NCBI GenBank assembly: GCA_934725425.1
Contig: CAKVAX010000004.1
Span: 62,001-126,000 of the forward strand
DNA length: 64,000 bases
Direction: 5' to 3'
Source: an uncultured Eubacteriales bacterium
GTDB lineage: Bacteria > Bacillota > Clostridia > Oscillospirales > Acutalibacteraceae
In this document: positions 53,260-62,038 of the stretch, piece after piece
Numbering within the stretch: position 1 is the first letter of the stretch
How the letters are laid out: every line of letters begins with the position of its first letter
The notes under the pieces: generated by a model
What the model was told of the DNA's origin: nothing
The model's database searches: none
What the model saw: the letters and a program-made list of their open reading frames with translations, nothing else
Made by a program: the position numbers and the translations under genes

Positions 53260-53892
53260 TCAATTTAAATCTTCTATGTAAATTTTTTCAAAACTACGCA
53301 TTTGGCGCAACGGCGAGGGCCTTTTGCAAATATGCTTAGGGTAAACTTTTCTTGGCAGAATTAAAATTTTTGATTCTTCCTTAAATTTTGGAATTTCATA
53401 TTTTAACATTCCTATTTTTGCAAATCGGTAATTCGGACGGACATTTTCTTCGATAAAAGACTTCATATTTTTCATCGACTCAATACAAGTCCCATCTTTA
53501 TCGGAAACGAAATATATTTCAAAATTTTTAATAAAAGGTGCTTGTCCAAAATTCCCAAAAAAATCACGTGCATTTTTTTCGTCCATAACAAGAATTTCGG
53601 AAAAGTTATTATAGTTTTTCTTTATGTAGCATTCGCTTTGGGCTTTGTGGTTAAATTTATAAGAACGTGCGTCAAAAATTTTTCCCAGAGCGGCATAATC
53701 CGAGCCTTCACAAGTAACAAAAACCGTTAAAGAATATTTTTGAGAACATTTGGATTTGATATCCTCGGGCGTTTTTAAGAATTCAACTCCAGAGGAATAA
53801 TAGTTATCCGGAGAAGGCTTCAAGGCATTCACTCCCGGATATTTTCCAAATATAAGAACACAAACCGCACAAATTGATAATAATTTTTTCAT
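53260..53892 (-). CDS. Secreted protein at the head of the array
   Basis: About 210 residues from the ATG giving MKKLLSICAVCVLIFGK. The signal peptide resembles those of the array but the second hydrophobic segment and the array domain are missing. The body is basic with scattered Cys and no recognised fold. Its ribosome binding site is weak. It lies directly before the array promoter of paralogue 5 and may belong to the same functional set. Confidence 0.65.
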   Translation of the reverse strand: MKKLLSICAVCVLIFGKYPGVNALKPSPDNYYSSGVEFLKTPEDIKSKCSQKYSLTVFVTCEGSDYAALGKIFDARSYKFNHKAQSECYIKKNYNNFSEILVMDEKNARDFFGNFGQAPFIKNFEIYFVSDKDGTCIESMKNMKSFIEENVRPNYRFAKIGMLKYEIPKFKEESKILILPRKVYPKHICKRPSPLRQMRSFEKIYIEDLN

Positions 53893-53936
53893 AAAATTCA
53901 TCTTTCGTAAAAATTTTTAAATTTTAACATGTTCTT

Positions 53937-53964
53937 ATTATATCACAAAATTAAAAGGAAGCAA
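53937..53964 (-). promoter_or_regulatory. Promoter of the head protein
   Basis: TTGCTT and TATAAT spaced by 16 bases; the -10 is perfect but the -35 differs from the TTTACA of the array. Confidence 0.55.
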
Positions 53965-54112
53965 TACTATAATTACGTTTTGATTAATCTGAGATTGAAA
54001 AATAATTTTTTGGGAGCATATTCACAGTTTTATGATTCAAAATAAAAAAATATATTGAATTTTCACAAATTCAACATGGTTTTCCACAATCTATTTTCAA
54101 AAAATCAGATTA

Positions 54113-54141
54113 TTGACAATTATTTTTAAAAAATGTAAAAT
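54113..54141 (+). promoter_or_regulatory. tRNA-Ala promoter
   Basis: TTGACA and TAAAAT spaced by 17 bases, 16 bases before the tRNA. Confidence 0.75.
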
Positions 54142-54157
54142 GTATGTAATTCGTTCC

Positions 54158-54233
54158 GGGCTTATAGCTCAGTTGGTAGAGCGCCGCGTTCGCAATGCGG
54201 AGGCCAGGGGTTCGAATCCCCTTAAGTCCACCA
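54158..54233 (+). tRNA. tRNA-Ala (anticodon CGC)
   Basis: A 76-base cloverleaf read by hand. The acceptor stem GGGCTTA pairs with TAAGTCC, including the G3-U70 pair that defines alanine tRNAs. The D-arm is GCTC/GAGC, the anticodon arm CCGCG-TTCGCAA-TGCGG with CGC at 34-36, and the T-arm AGGGG/CCCCT. CCA is encoded. It reads GCG codons. Confidence 0.95.
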
Positions 54234-54242
54234 GAATAAACA

Positions 54243-54268
54243 AAAGCTCGGTAAATCCGGGCTTTTTT
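54243..54268 (+). terminator. Terminator of the tRNA gene
   Basis: Stem AAGCTCGG / CCGGGCTT (one G-T pair) with loop TAAAT, then a run of T. Confidence 0.85.
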
Positions 54269-54311
54269 AAATTTATCTATTTTAAAAAGCAATTATAATA
54301 CGATTTTTAAT

Positions 54312-54650
54312 TCAGCTGCAATAATCTTCCATAATTATATTCAAATCTTTTTCGCCCGAAACCATTATGCCTTTTTCCAGTAATTTTCTATCTTCGGGAG
54401 GAAGCTCGCTCACCGAAACTCCCGTAGTTTTGAGCGGCATGTCACTTCCGCTTTCAAAAACAGCTATATTCCCTTTGTACTCCTTAACACAATATTTTTG
54501 AGCAGAAGGAATTTTTTCGGGAGGTTCCTTTTCGGCGGAAACTACCGAGGAATCCTTTGGTTTTACTTCTCTTTCCGATGAAAAATAAAAAAACGAACCT
54601 ATTATTCCCAAAAATATAACAAATACAGTGGCAATAAATAATTTTTTCAA
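54312..54650 (-). CDS. BofC C-terminal-domain-like membrane protein
   Basis: About 112 residues from a TTG behind GAGGTG. One membrane anchor (3-24) is followed by a Pro/Ser/Glu linker and a domain with YCVKEYKGNIAVFESGSDMP and LPPEDRKLLEKGI. Short clostridial proteins with this domain resemble the C-terminal part of BofC, a forespore signalling regulator; the match is from memory and the role is unclear. Confidence 0.65.
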   Translation of the reverse strand: MKKLFIATVFVIFLGIIGSFFYFSSEREVKPKDSSVVSAEKEPPEKIPSAQKYCVKEYKGNIAVFESGSDMPLKTTGVSVSELPPEDRKLLEKGIMVSGEKDLNIIMEDYCS

Positions 54651-54748
54651 TCCAAAACACCTCGTAACGGATTTAATTTTTAAGATTATTATTGGCTGAA
54701 AAAACACACTATATTCACCATACGGAAACAAATTTAACTATTTGGAAA

Positions 54749-54777
54749 TTGAATTTTTGAACGATTTTTGATATAAT
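54749..54777 (+). promoter_or_regulatory. Promoter of the thyX-tmk-mltG gene run
   Basis: TTGAAT and TATAAT spaced by 17 bases, about 40 bases before thyX. Confidence 0.65.
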
Positions 54778-54819
54778 TCTTATTCTGTGAAATAATTTAT
54801 AGTAAAGGAATTTATAAAA

Positions 54820-55569
54820 ATGAATGTAAAATTGCTAGAATTTACACCCAATCCGGAAAAAGTTGTGGCGACCGCAGCAAGGCTTTGTTATTCTCCGTCG
54901 AAAATTGACGAAATAAACGAGAATTTAACGCCCGAAAAAATCAGTTCATTTGTTAAAATGTTGGCATCTATGGGGCACGAAAGTCCTCTTGAGCACATAA
55001 GTTTTACATTCGGAATAGAAGGGGTTTCGCGTTCGTTGCTTGCTCAACTCACCAGGCATAGAATCGCTTCATATTCGGTTCAAAGTCAACGATATGTAAA
55101 TTTATCCGATTTTGAATATGTGATTCCGCCCGAGATAGAAAGCATTCCCGAGGCCAAGAAAAATTTCACAGACATCATGAATTATCTTGAAGAACAATAC
55201 GAAAACCTCACAAATATTTTGAAGAAAAAACACATGGAAAATCAAAAAGATAATTCGCTCGAAACCGAGAAATCATGCGAAAAATCAGCAATAGAAGACG
55301 CAAGGTACATTCTTCCGAATGCATGCACAACCAAAATTATTTGCACATTCAACGCCAGGAGTCTTATTAACTTTTTTAATCACAGATGTTGTAACAGAGC
55401 CCAGTGGGAAATAAGGAATTTAGCTTTGGAAATGTTGAAACTTGTGAAAAAAGAAGCTCCGAATGTTTTTTATAAATCCGGACCTTCATGCGTCAAAGGC
55501 ACATGCCCCGAGGGAAAGATGTCCTGTAAAAAAGCCAGAGAAATGAAAAAATTATTCGAAAATTTATAA
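54820..55569 (+). CDS. thyX: Flavin-dependent thymidylate synthase
   Basis: 249 residues. It methylates dUMP to dTMP using FAD, NADPH and methylene-THF. The ThyX signature RHRIASYSVQSQRY (RHRx7S) and the C-terminal RSLINFFNHRCCNRAQWEIR are visible. It leaves THF, unlike ThyA, which fits with the cyclo-ligase and folC in the same region supporting folate supply. Confidence 0.96.
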   Translation: MNVKLLEFTPNPEKVVATAARLCYSPSKIDEINENLTPEKISSFVKMLASMGHESPLEHISFTFGIEGVSRSLLAQLTRHRIASYSVQSQRYVNLSDFEYVIPPEIESIPEAKKNFTDIMNYLEEQYENLTNILKKKHMENQKDNSLETEKSCEKSAIEDARYILPNACTTKIICTFNARSLINFFNHRCCNRAQWEIRNLALEMLKLVKKEAPNVFYKSGPSCVKGTCPEGKMSCKKAREMKKLFENL

Positions 55570-55605
55570 AAATAAGGAAGTGAACCGCATTTTTAAGCGG
55601 AAGAT

Positions 55606-56265
55606 ATGAAAGGAAAGCTCATTGTAATCGAAGGACTTGACGGGTGCGGGAAAAACACTCAGGTAAAATTGCTGGTGGAGTTTTTAAAAAGTCAAAACAA
55701 AAAAGTAAAATACTTGTCTTTTCCTGATTATAACGAGCCGTCATCATCATTGATAAAAATGTATTTAAATCGAGAATTCGGGGAAAACCCCGACGAAGTG
55801 AACGCATATGCGGCCTCCTCTTTTTATGCGGTTGACAGATACGCAAGTTACAAAAAATTTTGGGAAAAAAATTATAAATCCGGCGAAATTATAATTTGCG
55901 ACAGGTACACAACTTCCAACACATTTTATCAGATGTCCAAACTCCCAAAAACCGAATGGGAAAATTATTTAACTTGGCTGTATGATTATGAATATAATAA
56001 ATTAGGTCTGCCCAAACCGAATAATGTAATATTTTTGAATGTACCCGTGGAAGTTTCGCAAAATCTCATGAAAAAGCGATATTCCGGCGACGACAGCAAA
56101 AAAGATTTGCACGAAGCAAATGTTGAATTCTTAAAAAATTGCAAAGAAGCGGCGAAATACGTAATTAAAAAAGATAATTGGACAGAAATTTCTTGTACAA
56201 AAGAAGAAAAAATGCGAAAGATTGAGGATATACATAATGAAATTGTAAAAAACATAAATATTTAA
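55606..56265 (+). CDS. tmk: Thymidylate kinase-like deoxynucleoside monophosphate kinase
   Basis: 219 residues, converts dTMP to dTDP. It has the P-loop GLDGCGKNTQ (Asn at the usual Ser/Thr position), the DRYTTSN substrate motif and LNVPVEVSQNLM. Some clostridial kinases of this group have GKQTQ, so the variant is a known style rather than a defect. It follows thyX, giving a dTMP-to-dTDP pathway pair. Confidence 0.88.
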   Translation: MKGKLIVIEGLDGCGKNTQVKLLVEFLKSQNKKVKYLSFPDYNEPSSSLIKMYLNREFGENPDEVNAYAASSFYAVDRYASYKKFWEKNYKSGEIIICDRYTTSNTFYQMSKLPKTEWENYLTWLYDYEYNKLGLPKPNNVIFLNVPVEVSQNLMKKRYSGDDSKKDLHEANVEFLKNCKEAAKYVIKKDNWTEISCTKEEKMRKIEDIHNEIVKNINI

Positions 56266-56285
56266 AATTTCAAAGGAGGAAGAAA

Positions 56286-57203
56286 ATGGAAATTAAATTT
56301 ATTGCTCCTGAAATAAACATGAAATTAAAATTTGATAAATTTTTAAATTCAAAAAATTCTCAAGATGAACTTTCTGCTTTCGGAACTCACTTTATATGGT
56401 CGGAGCGTTATGGAATAAAAATTCATATGGATGAAAATTTTGCTTTGATAAAAGCAGATAAAAGTGATTTAAATTATTATTTTCCGGCAGGAAAATTAAG
56501 CGACGAAGAACTCAAAAAAGCGATACATTATATGATAAAAGATTGCAAAAACAGCGGACGTGAAGAATTTAAAATCTCGAGATTAAACAAGGAAGACGCT
56601 GAATCTTTGGAAAGAATTATGCCGGGCAAATTTGAAATAAATGAAACTCGCAACAGGTTTGAGTACATATATAATTCGGAGGATTTGGCGAATTTAAAAG
56701 GGAAAAAATATCACGGAAAGCGAAATCATATTTCAAAATTCAAAAACCTTTATAATTGGACTTATGAAAAAATCGTTCCCGAGAAAAAAGAAATTTATCT
56801 GAAATTTTTCGAAAAATGGTTTGAAAAGAATTCTGAAAAAGAAGGAAAAGATTTTATCGACGAATTTAAAGCCATTAAAAAGTCTTTGGAAAACTACGAA
56901 AAACTGGAGTTTGAAGGCGGAGTTATACTTGTAGACGGCAAAATAATCGCCTGCACGATAGGCGAAAAAATAAACAGCGAAAATTTTGTTGTTCATTTTG
57001 AAAAGGCATTTACTGAATTTGAAGGCGCTTACACGATTATAAATCAGGAATTTTCTAAAACTTTAGAAAAGAGATTCAAATTTATAAACCGCGAAGAAGA
57101 TTTGGGGATAGAAGGACTAAGAAAGGCGAAGCTCTCGTACAAACCTTTCTTACTACTGGAAAAATATGACGCTTTTGGAAAAATCAGCGAATTATACTCC
57201 TGA
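56286..57203 (+). CDS. DUF2156 protein (phosphatidylglycerol lysyltransferase C-terminal fold)
   Basis: 305 residues, with the double GNAT-like fold of the LPG synthase C-terminal domain: FGTHFIWSERYGIKIHM, KYHGKRNHISKFKNLYNWTY and LEFEGGVILVDGKIIA. It lacks any membrane part. Stand-alone members are common in Clostridia and have no proven substrate. AAAGGAGG precedes the start. Confidence 0.85.
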   Translation: MEIKFIAPEINMKLKFDKFLNSKNSQDELSAFGTHFIWSERYGIKIHMDENFALIKADKSDLNYYFPAGKLSDEELKKAIHYMIKDCKNSGREEFKISRLNKEDAESLERIMPGKFEINETRNRFEYIYNSEDLANLKGKKYHGKRNHISKFKNLYNWTYEKIVPEKKEIYLKFFEKWFEKNSEKEGKDFIDEFKAIKKSLENYEKLEFEGGVILVDGKIIACTIGEKINSENFVVHFEKAFTEFEGAYTIINQEFSKTLEKRFKFINREEDLGIEGLRKAKLSYKPFLLLEKYDAFGKISELYS

Positions 57204-57280
57204 CCTCGGGCGTAGAAAGTAAATTTACAGACAGTTTAAAATTCAATATCTTCTCATCTTTTCCTGATTCCTTAGAGCTG

Positions 57281-58096
57281 ATGAATTTTTTCTTTGAAAA
57301 TAAATTCCGACCTGAATTTTGCAACGCTCTTATAAAAGACGATCAAGTAATATCGAGCATCCAGGCATTCCCTCAAGCAATTATTTTGGAAGGGAAATCC
57401 TTTTCCGCAAAATATATTTACGCGGCGGCTACACTGCCTAATTTCAGAAGCAACGGCTGTATGAAAAGGCTCCTGGATTTTACGGCGGAGATTGAAAAAA
57501 AGCGAAACACGGATTTTTTATTTTTGGTTCCTTGCTGCAAAGAAATAGAAAAATATTACGAAAAACTGGGATATGAAAATTTTTTTAAAATTCGAAAAAT
57601 AAAATTTATCGGTAAAAATTTTAAAAAACCTATATGCAAAAGCCCTTGTACAGGAACATATTTTTCGAATGATTTTAAGTGCCCTGTGGAAAAAATATGC
57701 GATATGGTGTATAATGATACTAACTATGTAAAGTACTGCCAAAAAGACATAAATTATGCGGCAAAGTTATACAGTAAATTTTTTGGAGGAAAGATTGTTA
57801 CTGCGGGTCAAAATTTTGCCATTTGTTTTTATTGCAAAAATAATATTTTAAAAATAATATACTTTTGCGCAGGAAATTTTGGGGATTCAAAACTCTTATT
57901 AAACTCGATATACAAGGAATTCCCAAGCTGCTTAGAGTATAATTTTGATGTATGTGCGGAAAATGAATTTTTTAAATCGTATAGCAATTCGGAATTTTAC
58001 GGCATGATTAAACCGCTAAATTCCCATGCTGAAAAAGCAGTACTAAATATCAAAAAAAGTAAAAAATTCCCATATTTGGGGCTCCCTCTTGACTAA
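57281..58096 (+). CDS. GNAT-type acetyltransferase (Eis-like N-terminus)
   Basis: At least 271 residues with an acetyl-CoA loop in YIYAAATLPNFRSNGCMKRL and EKYYEKLGYE. The first ATG has no ribosome binding site, and in-frame homology-like residues continue upstream (SSFPDSLELMNFFFENKF, where the family usually has a conserved GDS-FFF block). The true start may be a CTG at 57200 overlapping the previous stop codon, or an upstream frameshift may have occurred. Substrate unknown. Confidence 0.7.
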   Translation: MNFFFENKFRPEFCNALIKDDQVISSIQAFPQAIILEGKSFSAKYIYAAATLPNFRSNGCMKRLLDFTAEIEKKRNTDFLFLVPCCKEIEKYYEKLGYENFFKIRKIKFIGKNFKKPICKSPCTGTYFSNDFKCPVEKICDMVYNDTNYVKYCQKDINYAAKLYSKFFGGKIVTAGQNFAICFYCKNNILKIIYFCAGNFGDSKLLLNSIYKEFPSCLEYNFDVCAENEFFKSYSNSEFYGMIKPLNSHAEKAVLNIKKSKKFPYLGLPLD

Positions 58097-58120
58097 TAAA
58101 TTCTAAAAGGACAACAAAAA

Positions 58121-58702
58121 ATGAGAAATATAAAATTGTATAAAACAAAATTAAGAACCAAATACCGAGCAATGCGAGAAAACATGGACCCTGAAAAAAA
58201 AGAATTGTTGGATAATAAAATTCTTAAAAATATATCGATATTGTCTATTTACAAAAAATCCCGAATAGTTTTTACTTATTATTCAAAAGATATAGAAGTG
58301 AATACACAAAAATTAATTGAAAAATGCTGGAAAGACGGAAAAACGGTTGCTATTCCGGCTTGCACAAAAGAGACCAGACAAATGGATTTTTATGTGATAA
58401 AATCTTTTGACGACATCGAAAAGGGCACATTCGGGCTGATGGAACCAATTAAAGAAAAATGCGAAATGGTTACCGATTTATCCGGTGGGATTTGCATTGT
58501 GCCGGGATTTTGCTTCGACGATAAAGGTTACAGACTAGGGTACGGATACGGATATTACGACAGGTTTTTGCAAAGATTCCACGGAGAAACGATAGGAATT
58601 TGCTACACTAACGGAATTAGAAAGCATCTTTTTCACGGAAATTTTGACAGACCTGTTGATTTGCTCCTGACCGATTCTTTCATAAAAGAAATTAAAAAAT
58701 AA
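58121..58702 (+). CDS. 5-formyltetrahydrofolate cyclo-ligase
   Basis: 193 residues. It converts 5-formyl-THF to methenyl-THF using ATP. The N-terminal basic KTKLRTKYRAMRENM and the C-terminal GYRLGYGYGYYDRFL signature are diagnostic. It fits with thyX and folC in folate metabolism. Confidence 0.93.
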   Translation: MRNIKLYKTKLRTKYRAMRENMDPEKKELLDNKILKNISILSIYKKSRIVFTYYSKDIEVNTQKLIEKCWKDGKTVAIPACTKETRQMDFYVIKSFDDIEKGTFGLMEPIKEKCEMVTDLSGGICIVPGFCFDDKGYRLGYGYGYYDRFLQRFHGETIGICYTNGIRKHLFHGNFDRPVDLLLTDSFIKEIKK

Positions 58703-58714
58703 GTAGGTTTAAAA

Positions 58715-59860
58715 ATGAAGAAATATTCAAATAAAAATTCTAAAAATAAACATGGATGCTTTTTCAAAATAGGCTGGTTCATATGCCTTTGCTTGGTATC
58801 TGCGCTTTTATCAAGGTACATTCTTGTGGGAATAAACGACATGCTCGCAATAGGAAAATCACCCGAAACCGTGCTGGTGGAAATTCCTGAGGGGGCATCT
58901 CTTTCCACAATCGCAAATATCCTCAATGAAAAGGGATTAATCTCGGAAAAAGGATTTTTTAAATTTTATGTGAAAGTCATGAAATCAAAAAATAAATTTT
59001 CATCGGGTTCCTTTGAAATGCAAAAAAATATGGATTATCAATCCATACTAAATCACCTGCAAAGTACTAAAAACGTCAAAAATGTTGCTGAAGTGACCTT
59101 TACTGAGGGAATGAATATTTTGGAGTATAGCGAGCTTCTGGAGAAAAATAATATTTGTTCAAAAGACGAATTTTTAAAGGCTTGTAATTCGAATTCCATA
59201 ATAGAAAAATATGATTTCCTTAAAGATATCAAAAACTCATCAAATCGCCTTTACGTCCTTGAAGGTTACCTATTCCCCGATACGTATAAATTTTATCAGG
59301 GAGAAAAAATTTCTCAAATAATAGATAAACTGCTTGTAAATTATAAGAAGAAAGTCCTTTCGCCGGCTCAAATAGAGGGCTATACAGAAAAAACAAGCAT
59401 CAAGGACATTGCAGAGAAAAAAGGATGGTCGGTTGATTATTTAATCACGATAGCTTCGCTGATTCAAGCGGAGGCAGCTAATAAAGAAGATATGTATAAA
59501 GTTTCATCTGTAATAAGCAATCGCTTGTCTACCCTCGAAAGTGACGGAAAAAACAAATTCGGAGAGTATAATCTTAACAAACTTCAGCTTGATGCTACCA
59601 GTTACTACCCTTACCGCACCAAAGAAGCTATGAAAGAAAAATCCGGAAAATCTCGCGGAAAAAATGCCGCAAATTATGACACCTATAAAATTATAGGCCT
59701 CCCTCCCGGACCGATTTGCAACCCCGGAATAGACGCAATTATGGCTGCTTTAAACCCAGCTCAAACGGATTACTTCTATTATGTACATTCGCCGTCAGGT
59801 CAGGCTTACTACGCCCGAACCAACCCCGAACACCTGCAAAATATAAGAAATTCCGACTGA
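58715..59860 (+). CDS. mltG: Endolytic murein transglycosylase MltG
   Basis: 381 residues. One membrane anchor (about 20-38) precedes a LysM-like domain (VEIPEGASLSTIANILNEKG) and the YceG catalytic domain with SLIQAEAANKEDMYKVSSV (catalytic Glu), LQLDATSYYPY and IGLPPGPICNPG. It cuts nascent glycan strands at the membrane and sets strand length. Confidence 0.96.
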   Translation: MKKYSNKNSKNKHGCFFKIGWFICLCLVSALLSRYILVGINDMLAIGKSPETVLVEIPEGASLSTIANILNEKGLISEKGFFKFYVKVMKSKNKFSSGSFEMQKNMDYQSILNHLQSTKNVKNVAEVTFTEGMNILEYSELLEKNNICSKDEFLKACNSNSIIEKYDFLKDIKNSSNRLYVLEGYLFPDTYKFYQGEKISQIIDKLLVNYKKKVLSPAQIEGYTEKTSIKDIAEKKGWSVDYLITIASLIQAEAANKEDMYKVSSVISNRLSTLESDGKNKFGEYNLNKLQLDATSYYPYRTKEAMKEKSGKSRGKNAANYDTYKIIGLPPGPICNPGIDAIMAALNPAQTDYFYYVHSPSGQAYYARTNPEHLQNIRNSD

Positions 59861-59875
59861 TATTAATATGTATGT

Positions 59876-59937
59876 TTGATTAAAAATAAGCCGATACTTA
59901 TCTTATAACAAAATTTATAAGGTAAGGTTGGCTTTTT
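59876..59937 (+). promoter_or_regulatory. Overlapping terminator and promoter before the penicillin-binding protein gene
   Basis: A long stem at 59888-59934 (about 19 pairs with one bulge, loop CAAAAT) ends in TTTTT followed directly by the ATG, so it can end mltG transcripts. TTGATT (59876-59881) and TATCTT (59899-59904) spaced by 17 bases form a possible promoter overlapping the stem. A transcript from it would begin inside the loop region and leave the AGGTAAGG site before the start unpaired. Confidence 0.6.
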
Positions 59938-61566
59938 ATGTATAAAAGATTTTTGATTCTGTATGGCTTTTTAATGGGGCTGTTTTGCCTTTCGTTTTTT
60001 TGGATTGATAAAATTTCTCACGAAGAAAAACTTTATGAAGCGGCGGCAAATCAACAATCATATAAGGTTAAAATTTCGGATATTCGAGGGAGCATTTATG
60101 ATTGCCGAGGAAATTTATTGGTAAATAACAATAAAAAACTAATTGCTTCGGTAATTCCGGGGCTGGAGTCCCTAACGGCACTGCTACCCGTGGTACCGGA
60201 AAATAAAAAAGCGGAACTTTATAAGAAATCATCCGGGAAATCGCCTTTCACCATAGAGGTTGACAGAAAAGTAAATTCTCCTTACGTAAAAATTTTCGAG
60301 ATACCGATAAGATACTACGGCGCGCCAATAGCTCCGCATATTATCGGCTATTTATCGGGTGACAAAAACGGTGTTTGTGGAATTGAAAAGGCATTCGATA
60401 AATATTTATACGGTGAAAATCATGAAATATATGTAAAATACAGCGTGGATGCTTCAGGGAAAATTCTTCCCGGGAAAAGCAATATCATAGAAGATAAATC
60501 CTATTTAATGTCCAAAGGCGTGGCGCTAAACATAGACAGCAAAATTCAGGCAATCGCAAGCGAGTGCGCAAATAAATACATCAAGCGCGGCGCTGTTATA
60601 ATTTGCGAAGTCCCAAACTGCGAAATAAGGGCGTGTTTAAGTTTTCCGTCTTTTATTCCTACGAATGTCGGAATGAGTTTGAATGACAAAGATTCTCCGC
60701 TTTTAAACAGGGCTTTTGCGTCATTTAATTTGGGGTCTGTTTTTAAATTAATAACCTCTGCGGCAGCTCTGGAATACGGAATAAATCAAAATTTCACGTA
60801 TGATTGTCAGGGATTCAATCAAATCGAAGATGCCAAATTCAAATGTTTCAATTCAAAAAAACACGAAGAAGTAAACATGGAACAAGCCCTTGCTCATTCT
60901 TGCAACGGCTATTTTATAGAACTAATCAAAAAAATGCCGTATGATGCTGTTTTAAAAATGGCAAAAAAATTTAGACTGGGAAGTCCCAACACTCTCGCGC
61001 CGGAAATGTCATCATCCGCCGGAAAACTCCCGTCTGAGGAAAGCCTTAAAGATATAAAAACTTTGGCGAATTTTTCGTTCGGACAAGGCAAACTTCTTGC
61101 TTCACCCGTGCAAATTTCGGGAGTGATTAATACGATAGTATCCGAGGGCGTTTATTCAAACCCGAAGCTGATAAAATCCTTGGTGAATGAAGCCAAAAAA
61201 GAAAATTTAAAAATTTTAAATCTTATTCCAAAAGAAAAAGAAAGAATAATTTCAAAAAAGAACGCCGATATAATAAAAAGCCACATGAAAGCCTCCATGG
61301 ACTACGGAACGAGCTCAAAGGGAATGCCCGAAAACACTTCGGCCGGCGCAAAAACATCCACAGCGCAAACCGGAATAATTGAGGACGGAAAAAGAGTGGA
61401 ACAATCGTGGTTTGCGGGATTTTTTCCTTATGAAAATCCCAGATACACAGTAGTGATTTTATCGGAAGACGGCGGCGGAGGCGGCGAAAGCTGCGGACCG
61501 GTGTTTAAAGAAATTGCCGAGAGGATGACGAGTGAGCTTCCGGAGATTTTTTCAAATCCTCAGTAA
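59938..61566 (+). CDS. Class B penicillin-binding protein (transpeptidase)
   Basis: 542 residues. A membrane anchor (5-22), a PBP dimerisation region (ISDIRGSIYDCRGNLLVNN) and the transpeptidase domain (about 190-530) follow each other. Active-site motifs are S267-V-F-K270, S321-C-N and K472-T-S; the third is usually KTG. Length fits a PBP2/SpoVD-like transpeptidase. It cross-links peptidoglycan and follows mltG. Confidence 0.9.
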   Translation: MYKRFLILYGFLMGLFCLSFFWIDKISHEEKLYEAAANQQSYKVKISDIRGSIYDCRGNLLVNNNKKLIASVIPGLESLTALLPVVPENKKAELYKKSSGKSPFTIEVDRKVNSPYVKIFEIPIRYYGAPIAPHIIGYLSGDKNGVCGIEKAFDKYLYGENHEIYVKYSVDASGKILPGKSNIIEDKSYLMSKGVALNIDSKIQAIASECANKYIKRGAVIICEVPNCEIRACLSFPSFIPTNVGMSLNDKDSPLLNRAFASFNLGSVFKLITSAAALEYGINQNFTYDCQGFNQIEDAKFKCFNSKKHEEVNMEQALAHSCNGYFIELIKKMPYDAVLKMAKKFRLGSPNTLAPEMSSSAGKLPSEESLKDIKTLANFSFGQGKLLASPVQISGVINTIVSEGVYSNPKLIKSLVNEAKKENLKILNLIPKEKERIISKKNADIIKSHMKASMDYGTSSKGMPENTSAGAKTSTAQTGIIEDGKRVEQSWFAGFFPYENPRYTVVILSEDGGGGGESCGPVFKEIAERMTSELPEIFSNPQ

Positions 61567-61813
61567 TATTTTTTAATTTTTGGTATATTTTTGGAATCAT
61601 TTCGCGGCTGCGATTGTAAATATATTCAACATCGTAATTTGAAATTGTGAAATTACATTCATACCAATTTTTAATTTCATCATAAAAAATCGGCTTAAAC
61701 GATTTGACAAAAAACAAAAATAACAGTAAAATTACACATGCAGAAATTCTTATGTAGGTAATGCTGAGATTTTTTTTGGGAGTACTTAAAATTTCATCTT
61801 TATTTACATCCAT
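61505..61813 (-). CDS. Small membrane protein of unknown function
   Basis: 102 residues with one membrane segment (about 20-38, YIRISACVILLLFLFF) and a charged helical C-terminus. AAGGAG lies 9 bases before the ATG. It is convergent with the penicillin-binding protein gene and overlaps its 3' end by 62 bases on the other strand. No family recognised. Confidence 0.6.
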   Translation of the reverse strand: MDVNKDEILSTPKKNLSITYIRISACVILLLFLFFVKSFKPIFYDEIKNWYECNFTISNYDVEYIYNRSREMIPKIYQKLKNITEDLKKSPEAHSSSSRQFL

Positions 61814-61857
61814 GATTGTATTTCTCCTTTTTATTAGAGGATTTTTGCTTGTATCTA

Positions 61858-61886
61858 TTTACTATTATGAAAAATTATGTTAAAAT
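61858..61886 (+). promoter_or_regulatory. Promoter of the 32-residue membrane peptide
   Basis: TTTACT and TAAAAT spaced by 17 bases. Confidence 0.55.
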
Positions 61887-61927
61887 ATAATTAAAAATAC
61901 AATATTTTTTATAAAGGAAGTAATCAA

Positions 61928-62026
61928 ATGAAAAACAAAAGAAAATTATTCGTAAGAGTAGTAGCAATTCTATGTTCTGTTTTAACATTGGCAGGCGTAA
62001 TCAGCTCTCTGATTTTTTATTTATAA
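61928..62026 (+). CDS. 32-residue single-span membrane peptide
   Basis: Reads MKNKRKLFVRVVAILC, then a hydrophobic helix to the end LIFYL. The basic N-terminus and helix give a clear inside-positive topology. AAAGGAAG precedes the ATG and a promoter lies upstream. Short membrane peptides of this type (such as DUF4044) occur in Firmicutes; assignment to that family is tentative. Confidence 0.62.
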   Translation: MKNKRKLFVRVVAILCSVLTLAGVISSLIFYL

Positions 62027-62038
62027 AATTAAAAATTT

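Noticed and set aside
54110..54298. Open frames on both strands across the tRNA gene
   Set aside because: Both include the tRNA-Ala sequence, which folds into a complete cloverleaf; coding is unlikely.
55606..55660. Broken P-loop in the thymidylate kinase gene (Asn after Lys)
   Set aside because: Clostridial members with a Gln at this position are known to me, so the Asn is probably a subgroup trait and not inactivation.
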